Below are positions 1 through 6,334 of a stretch of 14,215 nt of DNA, in pieces (position 1 is the first letter of the stretch; every line of letters begins with the position of its first letter). Location: NCBI GenBank assembly GCA_964544105.1, contig CAZIZQ010000026.1, positions 1 through 14,215 on the forward strand, given 5' to 3'. The notes under the pieces were generated by a model. The model was not told the DNA's origin. It saw only the letters and a program-made list of their open reading frames with translations, and made no database searches. The translations under genes were made by a program, and so were the position numbers. Source of the stretch: GCA-016432345 sp964544105 (GTDB lineage: Bacteria > Patescibacteriota > Microgenomatia > Levybacterales > UBA12049).

Positions 1-576
1 CGCAAATCCCAAAGGAGTGATCAGTTTTTTCTTGTCCCACATCACCCAAAGAAGCGTTGGAATAATTGAGGCAATCACCGGATTGGTGCCGGTAGCAAGA
101 CCCATGATAGCCGAAATAACACTAAAGTTGATAAAAAATTTCTTTTTGTCTTTAGCCGTGATGGCTAATAACAGCACAACTACCGCTAGAAAAGTGACCA
201 GAATAAACGTCTCTATGTTCTGCGCCTGGGACCAAAACTGGTAGGAGAAGGCCAGCATGGCTGTGCCAAAAAGAGCGGCAAGAGGAAGCTTAACAACCAA
301 TAATATCAATCTATAAAGCACCACTAATGTGATCGCCGCGGTGAGAGCGGAAAAAATTTGAATCCTAAAGATCATTGACCCAAAAGGCAGGTAGGTAAAA
401 GGATGGGCCAGCAGCAAGTAGAGCGGTTCTGGCGGATTAGGCACTCCTAACGTCACAATGGCTGATACAAACCTGCCTGCATCCAGCCAGAGCATAAAAG
501 GAGAAGCGGTAAACAAGTACAGAATAAATGAGAAAATCCCTAAAACATAAGGGAAAAATTTGCTATATGACTTCAT
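1..576 (-). CDS. DUF2723-family membrane glycosyltransferase, 5' part only
   Basis: The minus strand is open from an ATG at 576 to the window edge (192 codons, no stop), so this is the N-terminal part of a larger protein. The first residues form a membrane segment (about 7-27). They are followed by LWLDAGRFVSAIVTLGVPNP (29-48) and a PLYLLLAHP stretch, then FGSMIFRIQIFSALTAA. This is the layout of the DUF2723 family, GT-C-fold proteins related to protein O-mannosyltransferases: an acidic residue after the first helix, then a proline-rich loop, then a helix. Asp32 is the likely active-site acid by family analogy. Several more hydrophobic segments follow. Family members are thought to move sugars from lipid carriers onto proteins or lipids at the cell surface; the substrate cannot be read from sequence. 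An AGGAT lies 10-14 bases before the ATG, a weak ribosome site at best. Confidence 0.8.
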   Translation of the reverse strand, partial: MKSYSKFFPYVLGIFSFILYLFTASPFMLWLDAGRFVSAIVTLGVPNPPEPLYLLLAHPFTYLPFGSMIFRIQIFSALTAAITLVVLYRLILLVVKLPLAALFGTAMLAFSYQFWSQAQNIETFILVTFLAVVVLLLAITAKDKKKFFINFSVISAIMGLATGTNPVIASIIPTLLWVMWDKKKLITPLGFA

Positions 577-593
577 GTAATAATATCCTAATA

Positions 594-622
594 AATATAA
601 CAACAAATCTCAAACTATGCAA
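594..622 (-). promoter_or_regulatory. Candidate promoter for the DUF2723 gene
   Basis: On the minus strand a TTGCAT (617-622) lies 17 bases before TATATT (594-599). The start codon follows 17 bases after the -10 box. The spacing is ideal for a sigma-70 promoter, but the -35 box matches the consensus at only three positions, so this is a weak call. Confidence 0.35.
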
Positions 623-703
623 CCCTTGCTTAAAGTGCGAAACTTATGTAAAAATCATATAGGATGAAACAAACATAACTTTCTAAGAAGAAAAAATCAT
701 TAC

Positions 704-746
704 CAAGCTTTAGCCTCGCAAGGTGAGAGCTTGCGAGGCTGGGAGG
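704..746 (+). repeat. REP palindrome, copy 1
   Basis: The core (712-740) is a perfect 11-base inverted repeat, AGCCTCGCAAG and CTTGCGAGGCT, around the loop GTGAGAG. The full 43 bases 704-746 are identical to 1283-1325 inside the RAYT 1 gene, including CAAGCTTT before the core and GGGAGG after it. A third core lies at 4222-4250 in the same orientation. REP palindromes of this kind are the usual substrates of RAYT transposases, and one begins 63 bases downstream. Confidence 0.9.
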
Positions 747-805
747 TCGTGGGAGGTCGAAGATGCTCCGAGGAGTGCTAAAATAAAGAGAAGTGCTAAA
801 ATAAA
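741..805 (+). repeat. Short direct repeats upstream of RAYT 1
   Basis: GGGAGGTCG occurs at 741-749 and again at 751-759. AGTGCTAAAATAAA occurs at 774-787 and again at 792-805, ending four bases before the RAYT 1 start codon. They sit directly after REP copy 1. They may be remains of repeated REP-related insertions or of slippage. Nothing else coding is visible in 577-808. Confidence 0.7.
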
Positions 806-808
806 ATT

Positions 809-1498
809 ATGGCTGCCAAAAATTCAATCAAACAATATGTTGAAAATGGTTATTACCACATCTACAACCGTGGTGTAGAAAAAAGATTAATTTTCCAAGA
901 TACCCAGGATTATGCTGTTGCGCTGTCCTATCTAAAAGAATACCTCTCGCCAAAAAATGAAAAAGAGCTTCAAGAAAGGCTCTCTAATCTAAATACGTCT
1001 TACAAAGAAAAAGATAAAATTCTTAAAGCTCTCCGCATGAACAACTTTTATGGAGAAATTACCCTGCTCGCCTATTGTTTGATGCCAAACCATTTTCACT
1101 TTTTTATCAAACAAAAAAGCGCGTTGTCTATAGACAAATTTATGCAGTCTTTTACCACCAGGTATACTATGTATTTTAATAGAAAATACAAAAGGGTCGG
1201 CGCTTTATTTCAAGCAGTTTACAAAGCAGTTTCGGTAGAAACCGAACTACAATTTATCTACCTTTCTAAATACATCCATAAACAAGCTTTAGCCTCGCAA
1301 GGTGAGAGCTTGCGAGGCTGGGAGGAAAAACAACCATGCTCTTTTTCAGACTATCTTGGGCTAAGAAAAACCAGTTGGGTAGAACCCCAAGAAGTTTTAA
1401 ACTATTTTTCTAAAACCAACCCTTCCCTATCATATAAAAACTTTGTTTTGGAACAGAATAATTATGAGGCTATTCAAAATCTTATTGTAGAAGATTAG
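809..1498 (+). CDS. REP-associated tyrosine transposase (RAYT 1), with a REP inside the gene
   Basis: This 229-residue protein belongs to the Y1 (IS200-like, HUH) transposase superfamily. YYHIYNRG (15-22) and MPNHFHF (92-98), with the metal-binding pair His95 and His97, are clear. A YTMYFNRKYKRVGALFQ stretch (119-135) holds candidate nucleophile tyrosines. It has about 35 more residues between the first strand and the HUH motif (around 46-82) than RAYT 2. By analogy with known RAYTs it would nick and join single-stranded REP DNA. Residues 159-173 are encoded by a 43-base exact copy of the upstream REP; this replaces the YIHxNPVxAG segment that RAYT 2 keeps (YVHRNPVAAG). The protein may therefore be impaired, though the frame is intact. 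No Shine-Dalgarno is seen. dprA follows after 16 bases on the same strand. Confidence 0.9.
   Translation: MAAKNSIKQYVENGYYHIYNRGVEKRLIFQDTQDYAVALSYLKEYLSPKNEKELQERLSNLNTSYKEKDKILKALRMNNFYGEITLLAYCLMPNHFHFFIKQKSALSIDKFMQSFTTRYTMYFNRKYKRVGALFQAVYKAVSVETELQFIYLSKYIHKQALASQGESLRGWEEKQPCSFSDYLGLRKTSWVEPQEVLNYFSKTNPSLSYKNFVLEQNNYEAIQNLIVED
1283..1325 (+). repeat. REP palindrome, copy 2, inside RAYT 1
   Basis: This is an exact 43-base copy of 704-746. The perfect 11-base stem lies at 1291-1301 and 1309-1319 around the loop GTGAGAG. It is read in frame as QALASQGESLRGWEE (residues 159-173 of RAYT 1). Confidence 0.93.
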
Positions 1499-1502
1499 GC
1501 TG

Positions 1503-1508
1503 TATTAT
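1503..1508 (+). promoter_or_regulatory. Possible -10 box just before dprA
   Basis: TATTAT lies six bases before the dprA ATG in the short gap after RAYT 1. A transcript starting from it would begin at or next to the start codon. No convincing -35 box is seen, so dprA may instead be read through from RAYT 1. Confidence 0.25.
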
Positions 1509-1514
1509 TTATTT

Positions 1515-2336
1515 ATGGACTATCAACTACTTAAAAATTGGCAAAAAATCCCTCAGTTAAAAAATCTACTCGACCTGCATACTCCACCCAAACAACTCTA
1601 CTACTGTGGCAATTTTAACCCCCAAATCTTTCAAAACTGCGTGGCCGTTGTAGGATCTAGAAAAATGACAGAATACGGAGCCCGTGTGGTCGAAAGAATC
1701 ATCCCAACTTTAGTACATAACAAGCAAACAGTAGTTTCCGGTTTTATGTATGGCATCGACCAACATGCTCACAAAACTTGTGTGGAGAGTGGGGGCAAGA
1801 CAATTGCAGTTTTAGGCTGGGGCATCGATACCAAACTATCTGGCACAGACTTAGCGCTAGCCAAAAAAATTATCAGTTCGGGAGGAATTCTTCTTTCCGA
1901 ATGGGAATCCCAAATTGCCGCCCACTGGACATTTCCAGCCAGAAACAGAATTGTGGCAGCCCTATCTCAAGAAGTAATAGTAGTTGAAGCAGCGGAAAAA
2001 AGCGGCTCCCTCATTACCGCCACTCTGGCCACCCGGCTGAAAAGAAAACTATGGGCAGTCCCCGGACCAATCACTTCCCGCACCTCAAAGGGCACCAACA
2101 ACCTAATTGCCAAAAAACTAGCCCAGATGTGGTTGGGAGAAAACATCCAAGAAAAACTAATTGATTCAAGCGACCCCATCATTGACATTCTTTATGACCA
2201 AGATCTAACTGCCGACGAACTGGCTCGAAAACTCGGGCTGCCTGTTTCAGAAATTGGCGCCAAACTTTCCCTATTTTTGCTCTCTGGCCAAATCGCGGAA
2301 AAAGGAGGAAAATATTACTTAAATCATGTTGACTAA
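1515..2336 (+). CDS. dprA: DNA processing protein DprA
   Basis: DprA binds incoming single-stranded DNA during natural transformation and loads RecA onto it. The Rossmann-like core is clear: AVVGSRKMTEYG (44-55), VVSGFMYGIDQHAH (73-86), LLSEW (126-130), FPARNRIVAAL (140-150), EAAEKSGSLITA (158-169) and AVPGP (181-185). The C-terminal part (about 220-270) fits the DprA winged helix, with TADELARKLGLPVSEIGAKL. At 273 residues it is shorter than typical DprA because the N-terminal helical domain is almost absent. The usual SGxARGID motif reads SGFMYGID, and the GxGxDxxYPxxN motif is degenerate (GWGIDTKLSG). An in-frame TAG at 1488-1490 rules out a longer start; ATG 1515 is the only good one. It overlaps comM by 11 bases, so the two are probably cotranslated. 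Confidence 0.93.
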   Translation: MDYQLLKNWQKIPQLKNLLDLHTPPKQLYYCGNFNPQIFQNCVAVVGSRKMTEYGARVVERIIPTLVHNKQTVVSGFMYGIDQHAHKTCVESGGKTIAVLGWGIDTKLSGTDLALAKKIISSGGILLSEWESQIAAHWTFPARNRIVAALSQEVIVVEAAEKSGSLITATLATRLKRKLWAVPGPITSRTSKGTNNLIAKKLAQMWLGENIQEKLIDSSDPIIDILYDQDLTADELARKLGLPVSEIGAKLSLFLLSGQIAEKGGKYYLNHVD

Positions 2337-3873
2337 AATCCGTTCTATTGCCAACGTTGGCCTGGAAACTGTCCCTGTTGATGTTGAAGTGGATGTGGCC
2401 TCTTTGGGCTTTCCCGGGTTTACTATTGTGGGACTAGCCAGTAAAGCAGTAGACGAAGCCCGCGAGCGGGTCAAAACAGCTATTATCAATTCAGGACTCG
2501 ATTTTCCCTCCCGCAAAATCACTGTCAACCTGGCCCCTGCCGACCTTCCCAAAGACGGCGCTGCCTACGATTTGCCAATTGCCATAGGCGTACTTTTGGG
2601 AAGCAACCAAATAACCCTGCCCCAAAATCTCGACCTTAACACCACATTTTTTTACGGTGAGCTCTCCCTCGACGGAACTCTGCGCAAAACCCGTGGTATA
2701 TTGCTTTTGGCTCTGTTTGCTTCAAAAAAGAGTGTGAAAAGCACAATTTTTGTGCCCTTTCCTAGCGCCCACGAAGCAAGCGCTGTTACAGGCACCCAAG
2801 TATTGCCGGTCAAAACTCTTACTCAGCTGGTCAATCATTTTCAAAAAGAGGAAATTACTGCCTTTATTCCAACTCATAATAAAACTGTGGATGATGATGC
2901 TGTTTTGGAATTTGATCTTATGGAAATTGCCGGCCAAGAACAGGCAAAACGAGCCCTTATCATCGCTGCCTCGGGCGGACACAACCTACTTATGTCCGGC
3001 CCGCCGGGAACGGGCAAAACCATGCTTTCCCAGGCCTTACCCGGCATACTGCCGCCCTTAACACAAAATGAGGCCCTGGAAGTTACCCAAATTTATTCTG
3101 TGTCCGGCCTCCTGCCGGATGGATCGTCTCTTATTACCAAACGGCCATTTCGGTCTCCCCATCATGGCACTTCCAATGCCGGCATGGTGGGAGGAGGCAG
3201 CAATCCCCTCCCGGGAGAGGTAAGTCTGGCCCACCTGGGAGTATTGTTTTTGGACGAAATGCCGGAATTCCCCAGAACCGTTTTGGAAAGTTTGCGCCAG
3301 CCCATGGAAAACGGCACGGTGGAAATTGTCCGCGTTATGGGCCACGTCAAATACCCTGCCAGTTTTACCCTCATTGCTGCTATCAATCCCTGCCCGTGCG
3401 GATACCTGGGGCACCCCAAACGGGAATGTAAATGTTCGGAAAAACAAATCACCAAATACCGCCACCGCATTTCCGGCCCCATTTTAGATAGGGTTGATCT
3501 GTTTGTGACAGTATCCACCGTTGAAACAGAAAAATTATCAATAACGTCAAAAACATCCGGCAATAATGTCTCTTCAAAAATAGCCAAACAGCAAGTCGTC
3601 AAAGTGCGCCAGATCCAAGCCAACCGTTTTAAGGATGAAAAACGAAGTCTCTACACCAATTCTCAAATGCGAAACAGCGATGTGAAAAAATACTGCCTGT
3701 TAACACCCGAGGCCGAAAACATACTAAAATTGGCCACCCAAAAGTTTGACCTTTCGGCCCGGGCATATTTCCGCCTGATTAAAGTAGCCCGCACCATTGC
3801 CGATTTAGAAAATTCAATTGATATAAAACCCGTCCACATGGCTGAAAGTTTGCAATATAGACAAGTAACATGA
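2326..3873 (+). CDS. comM: YifB/ComM family AAA+ ATPase
   Basis: This 515-residue protein has the full ComM/YifB architecture. The N-terminal Lon-protease-like fold domain (about 1-170) contains VDVASLGFPGFTIVGLASKA and a VNLAPADLPKDG stretch. The magnesium-chelatase-type AAA+ domain has Walker A GPPGTGKT (225-232) and Walker B VLFLDE (306-311). Next are the cysteine-bearing NPCPCGYLGHPKRECKC segment and the RISGPILDRVDLFV sensor region. The C-terminal helical domain contains LSARAYFRLIKVARTIADLE. In Haemophilus and Vibrio, ComM is a hexameric helicase that promotes branch migration of transforming DNA. Its place directly after dprA supports that role here. It overlaps dprA by 11 bases and yraN by 4. 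An AGGAGG at 2303-2308 is 17 bases before the ATG, too far for a normal site, and an in-frame TAA at 2320-2322 excludes an earlier start. Confidence 0.95.
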   Translation: MLTKIRSIANVGLETVPVDVEVDVASLGFPGFTIVGLASKAVDEARERVKTAIINSGLDFPSRKITVNLAPADLPKDGAAYDLPIAIGVLLGSNQITLPQNLDLNTTFFYGELSLDGTLRKTRGILLLALFASKKSVKSTIFVPFPSAHEASAVTGTQVLPVKTLTQLVNHFQKEEITAFIPTHNKTVDDDAVLEFDLMEIAGQEQAKRALIIAASGGHNLLMSGPPGTGKTMLSQALPGILPPLTQNEALEVTQIYSVSGLLPDGSSLITKRPFRSPHHGTSNAGMVGGGSNPLPGEVSLAHLGVLFLDEMPEFPRTVLESLRQPMENGTVEIVRVMGHVKYPASFTLIAAINPCPCGYLGHPKRECKCSEKQITKYRHRISGPILDRVDLFVTVSTVETEKLSITSKTSGNNVSSKIAKQQVVKVRQIQANRFKDEKRSLYTNSQMRNSDVKKYCLLTPEAENILKLATQKFDLSARAYFRLIKVARTIADLENSIDIKPVHMAESLQYRQVT

Positions 3874-4223
3874 AACTTTTTAATAGGAAAACTGGACAAC
3901 TGGCTGAAGAGATGGCTGTGCAAGCCCTCAAAGAAAAGGGCTATCAGATTCTGGAAAACAATTTCTCCAACCGCTTTGGGGAAATAGACATCATTGCCCG
4001 TGATGCTGACACATTGGTATTTGTCGAAGTTAAGGCAAAAAAGGGATTAACTTTTGGCCGACCAGAGGAAATGATAAATAAAAATAAATTAAAAAAAATT
4101 CAACGTATGGCCACAATCTATCTAAAGGGAAGAGCGGCTCTTTGCCGTATCGATGTGGTTGCCATAGTCCTCTCGCCTACCGACGACATCGCCAGTTTAA
4201 ATCATTACGAAAATGTCTATTAG
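3870..4223 (+). CDS. YraN/UPF0102 family endonuclease-like protein
   Basis: This 117-residue protein matches the YraN (UPF0102) family in length and pattern. It has GQLAEEMAVQALKEKGYQIL (9-28), NRFGEIDIIARD (34-45), FVEVKAKK (51-58) and CRIDVVAIVL (92-101). Glu38, Asp40, Glu53 and Lys55 form the core of a PD-(D/E)xK-like nuclease site. The biochemical role is not settled; the fold and its habit of sitting with dprA and comM suggest DNA processing. Its start overlaps the comM stop (ATGA). Its TAG stop at 4221-4223 is completed by the first two bases of REP copy 3. Confidence 0.9.
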   Translation: MKLFNRKTGQLAEEMAVQALKEKGYQILENNFSNRFGEIDIIARDADTLVFVEVKAKKGLTFGRPEEMINKNKLKKIQRMATIYLKGRAALCRIDVVAIVLSPTDDIASLNHYENVY

Positions 4224-4250
4224 CCTTGCAAGGTGAGAGCTTGCGAGGCT
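4222..4250 (+). repeat. REP palindrome, copy 3, between convergent genes
   Basis: AGCCTTGCAAG, loop GTGAGAG, CTTGCGAGGCT: 28 of 29 bases match the cores at 712-740 and 1291-1319. The one change leaves a G-T pair in the stem. Only 25 bases separate the stops of yraN and the sortase gene, and this hairpin fills them and reaches into both stop codons. It may end transcription in both directions, although neither side has a long T run. Confidence 0.92.
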
Positions 4251-4950
4251 ATTTCGGTTTTGCAAACACCACCAACCGTTTCCAGGTAGTCCCCGGCGGC
4301 CAGCAGGTCTGGAGAATTAGTTGTTCTTGCTCTCCTTGATTTTTAACCAAATAGGACACATCCGCCGCGTCTAAAACTTTTGATTCTGTTACTTTGTAAT
4401 TGTGGCGCCGGTTTTCAAAAAAAATCACAATATCATCCCCCACAACTAAATCTTTAATAAGATAAAACACAGCATTATACCGCCCTACATCCCAAAAATT
4501 ATCAGATGAATGGGCAAAAAGATAGATGTTTCCCTTTATACCGGGAAACACTGTTCCCTTGGCATGAGCCACACCTTGGTATAAAATAGGAAGAAAGGCT
4601 TTTTCGTTGTTTGGATCAACATTAGGGAACACCTTCTGATTAGCCCCTACTTTAGGTATCAAAATACTAAATAATGGATCTTTTGGTATCAATATTTGCT
4701 CTTTGGGGCCAGTCAACACATTTCCAAAACCACCACCCTGCTGTTTTTTGAGTATTTTGCCAAGTGGGGAGGTACTGGAAGCGGGCTCTGCAACTGAAAA
4801 TTCTACCCCTCGTAATTTGGCAATTTGGTACTGCGCTTCAAAATACAAGCTTGGGCCAAAAGTAAAAACAATACCAAAAATAGAAAACAGCAGCAAAAAA
4901 TTACCAATGGTACGAAGAACCAAGAAACGGATTATTTGCAAATTGCTCAT
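4249..4950 (-). CDS. Sortase family transpeptidase
   Basis: Sortases are membrane-anchored enzymes that cleave a sorting motif in secreted proteins and join them to the envelope. This 233-residue protein has an N-terminal membrane anchor (about 16-34, NFLLLFSIFGIVFTFGPSL). After a Ser/Gly/Pro linker comes the sortase beta-barrel with all three catalytic residues: His147 in LFAHSSDNFW, Cys216 in LILQTCWPPG and Arg225 in TTWKRLVVFAKP. The class is unclear, perhaps E-like. The ATG is one base after the 3' end of tRNA-Arg, and no other ATG follows nearby. The AGGG of the tRNA acceptor is the only ribosome-site-like sequence. Its stop shares bases with REP copy 3. Confidence 0.92.
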   Translation of the reverse strand: MSNLQIIRFLVLRTIGNFLLLFSIFGIVFTFGPSLYFEAQYQIAKLRGVEFSVAEPASSTSPLGKILKKQQGGGFGNVLTGPKEQILIPKDPLFSILIPKVGANQKVFPNVDPNNEKAFLPILYQGVAHAKGTVFPGIKGNIYLFAHSSDNFWDVGRYNAVFYLIKDLVVGDDIVIFFENRRHNYKVTESKVLDAADVSYLVKNQGEQEQLILQTCWPPGTTWKRLVVFAKPK

Positions 4951-4951
4951 G

Positions 4952-5025
4952 TATCCCTGCCCAGAATCGAACTGGGAATCTCCCCGTTAGGAGTGGGGTG
5001 CTCTATCCAATTGAGCTACAGGGAT
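4952..5025 (-). tRNA. tRNA-Arg(CCT)
   Basis: The minus strand folds into a complete cloverleaf. The acceptor is ATCCCTG/CAGGGAT, the D stem GCTC/GAGC, and the T arm CCCAG-TTCGATT-CTGGG. The anticodon loop CTCCTAA gives anticodon CCT, and the discriminator base is A. The anticodon stem CCCCA/CGGGG has an A-C mismatch next to the loop. CCA is not encoded. The sortase start codon begins after a single intervening base. Confidence 0.95.
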
Positions 5026-5068
5026 ATAATTGTATTTTAGCACAAAAGAAAGTAGAATAAAAAAGCTT
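5026..5068. promoter_or_regulatory. Divergent promoter region between the two tRNA genes
   Basis: On the plus strand TTGTAT (5030-5035) is 17 bases from TAGAAT (5053-5058), placing a start near the first base of the tRNA-Pro remnant at 5069. On the minus strand a TAAAAT (complement of 5034-5039) lies eight bases before tRNA-Arg; its -35 box (TTTTAT) is poor. The two promoters would overlap within 43 bases. Confidence 0.5.
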
Positions 5069-5117
5069 CGGGGATTGGCGCAGTGGTAGCGCGCACGGTT
5101 CGGGACCGTGAGGCCGG
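5069..5117 (+). pseudogene. 5' remnant of tRNA-Pro(CGG)
   Basis: Acceptor 5' strand CGGGGAT, bases TG, D arm GCGC-AGTGGTA-GCGC and the perfect anticodon arm CACGG-TTCGGGA-CCGTG (anticodon CGG) match tRNA-Pro. The variable bases AGGCC follow. After about 5117 the similarity ends: there is no T loop (TTCAAAT expected) and no ATCCCCG to close the acceptor. RAYT 2 starts 15 bases later. The missing 3' part is not found after RAYT 2 either. Confidence 0.8.
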
Positions 5118-5131
5118 CAGCCTAAACTAGT

Positions 5132-5749
5132 ATGTCAAAAATTACTAACAATTCACGATTTTCACGCTACAAACACTACGCCAAAGGCGTCTATTACCAC
5201 ATCTACAACCGTGGCAACGGCCAACAGGATATTTTTAAATCTAAAGAAGACTACTTATTTTACATAAAGCGTCTCGAGCAGGCAATTAAAAAATATAATG
5301 TGGAGTTAATTTGTTATGTACTTATGCCAAACCATGTCCATTTGGTGGCCAAACAAAAAACCGATGTGCCAATTCACAAATTTATGTCGTCATTGCATAC
5401 CAGTTACTCCATGTACTTTAACAAAAAATATACTCGGGTTGGGCATTTGTTCCAGGATCGCTTTAAACAGGTTATTGTGGACAAAGATAACCAGTTACTT
5501 TACCTTACAAAATATGTACATAGAAATCCGGTGGCAGCAGGAATCACAGAAAGGATTGCTGACTATCCCTGGAGCAGCTATCACGAGTACGTTAGGATGA
5601 ATTTGCCGTGGGTGCTATGCAACAAAGATATGATTGTTGGCATTATGGGGTCTCACCCAGAAACCTTTTCTTTACAATACAGCGAATTTTGCAAAGATGA
5701 ATTTACCGACAAAGAAACACCCCACATCGAAGATGTAATCTTGGATTAA
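5132..5749 (+). CDS. REP-associated tyrosine transposase (RAYT 2)
   Basis: This 205-residue Y1/HUH transposase has the standard RAYT pattern. It shows GVYYHIYNRGNGQQDIF (19-35), MPNHVHLV (65-72) with the metal ligands His68 and His70, SYSMYFNKKYTRVGHLFQDR (91-110) with candidate catalytic tyrosines, and KYVHRNPVAAG (127-137) followed by DYPWSSYHEY. It is a complete, compact member of the family and differs from RAYT 1 across its length, so the two are not recent copies. It has no clear ribosome site or promoter of its own; the nearest promoter is that of the broken tRNA-Pro. No matching REP-type hairpin is obvious beside it, apart from the tRNA anticodon arm. Confidence 0.92.
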   Translation: MSKITNNSRFSRYKHYAKGVYYHIYNRGNGQQDIFKSKEDYLFYIKRLEQAIKKYNVELICYVLMPNHVHLVAKQKTDVPIHKFMSSLHTSYSMYFNKKYTRVGHLFQDRFKQVIVDKDNQLLYLTKYVHRNPVAAGITERIADYPWSSYHEYVRMNLPWVLCNKDMIVGIMGSHPETFSLQYSEFCKDEFTDKETPHIEDVILD

Positions 5750-5862
5750 ATTCAAAAGGCAAAATTCAAAAGGCAAAAGTACAATTCAAAATTTAAAAGT
5801 TACTAAACTTTTGACTTTTAACTTGAAATTTTGATTTTTGACTTTTAACTTTTGATTTTCTA
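5749..5862. repeat. A/T-rich inverted heptamer region between RAYT 2 and ndk
   Basis: The left side is built of 7-base A-rich units (TTCAAAA, GGCAAAA, TTCAAAA, GGCAAAA, later TTCAAAA, TTTAAAA). The right side has T-rich units in the opposite sense (CTTTTGA, CTTTTAA, TTTTTGA, CTTTTAA, CTTTTGA). AAAAGT (5795-5800) and ACTTTT (5807-5812) pair around TACTAA. AATTCAAAAGGCAAA is repeated exactly at 5749 and 5763. It lies between two converging genes, so a two-way terminator is plausible. Confidence 0.65.
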
Positions 5863-5864
5863 TT

Positions 5865-6329
5865 TTAGCGGCGTTCTTCTTCGAGGTAAATGTAGTCGTA
5901 ATCTGCCTTTTCCCAGGCAAAAATTTCGGATGGGTCAAAGATGAGCGCTTCTTCTTTACGGGCAATCTCGGCATTTTCTGATGCGTGAATAAGATTATAT
6001 TGCTGGCTCATGGCAAAATCGCCGCGAATAGTGCCTGGTTCGGCCTCGCGGGCTTTGGTGATGCCAGTCATTTTCCTAATGGTTACAACACTATCTACCC
6101 CCTCCCACAACATAGCTACAATTGGATATGATTTCATGTAGGCTTTTAGCTTTGGAAAAAATGCTTTGTCTTTGTGGTGCGCATACCATTCGTCTAAAAT
6201 CGCATCGGACAAAGAGATCATTTTTATGGCACTCATGCGTAGGCCCTTTTTTTCGAATCGATTGATAATCTCGCCAATAAGGCCTCGCTGTACTCCGTCT
6301 GGTTTTACTAAAACAACACTTCTTTCCAT
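5865..6329 (-). CDS. ndk: Nucleoside diphosphate kinase
   Basis: This enzyme transfers the terminal phosphate between nucleoside triphosphates and diphosphates. It is a near-standard 154 residues. VVLVKPDGVQRGLIGEII (5-22) contains the ATP-binding Lys9. RKMTGITKAREAEPGTIRGD (85-104) and NLIHASENAE (112-121), with the phosphorylated His115, complete the active site. The usual HGSDS reads HASEN. The start lies five bases after the M16 peptidase stop, and a TTAGGA that overlaps that stop sits eight bases before the ATG, so the two are likely translated together. Confidence 0.96.
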   Translation of the reverse strand: MERSVVLVKPDGVQRGLIGEIINRFEKKGLRMSAIKMISLSDAILDEWYAHHKDKAFFPKLKAYMKSYPIVAMLWEGVDSVVTIRKMTGITKAREAEPGTIRGDFAMSQQYNLIHASENAEIARKEEALIFDPSEIFAWEKADYDYIYLEEERR

Positions 6330-6334
6330 ATAAT

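Noticed and set aside
763..776. GCTCCGAGGAGTGC as a second REP-like hairpin
   Set aside because: The stem is only four bases around a two-base loop and has no copies elsewhere in the window.
2303..2308. AGGAGG as the comM ribosome site
   Set aside because: It is 17 bases from the ATG, and an in-frame TAA prevents an earlier start; the bases encode part of the DprA C-terminus.
3058..3623. Long minus-strand open frames inside comM
   Set aside because: They mirror the strongly conserved ComM coding sequence and show no family pattern of their own.
5132..5749. RAYT 2 as a recent duplicate of RAYT 1
   Set aside because: The proteins differ throughout, RAYT 1 has about 35 extra residues before the HUH motif, and their surroundings share no REP.
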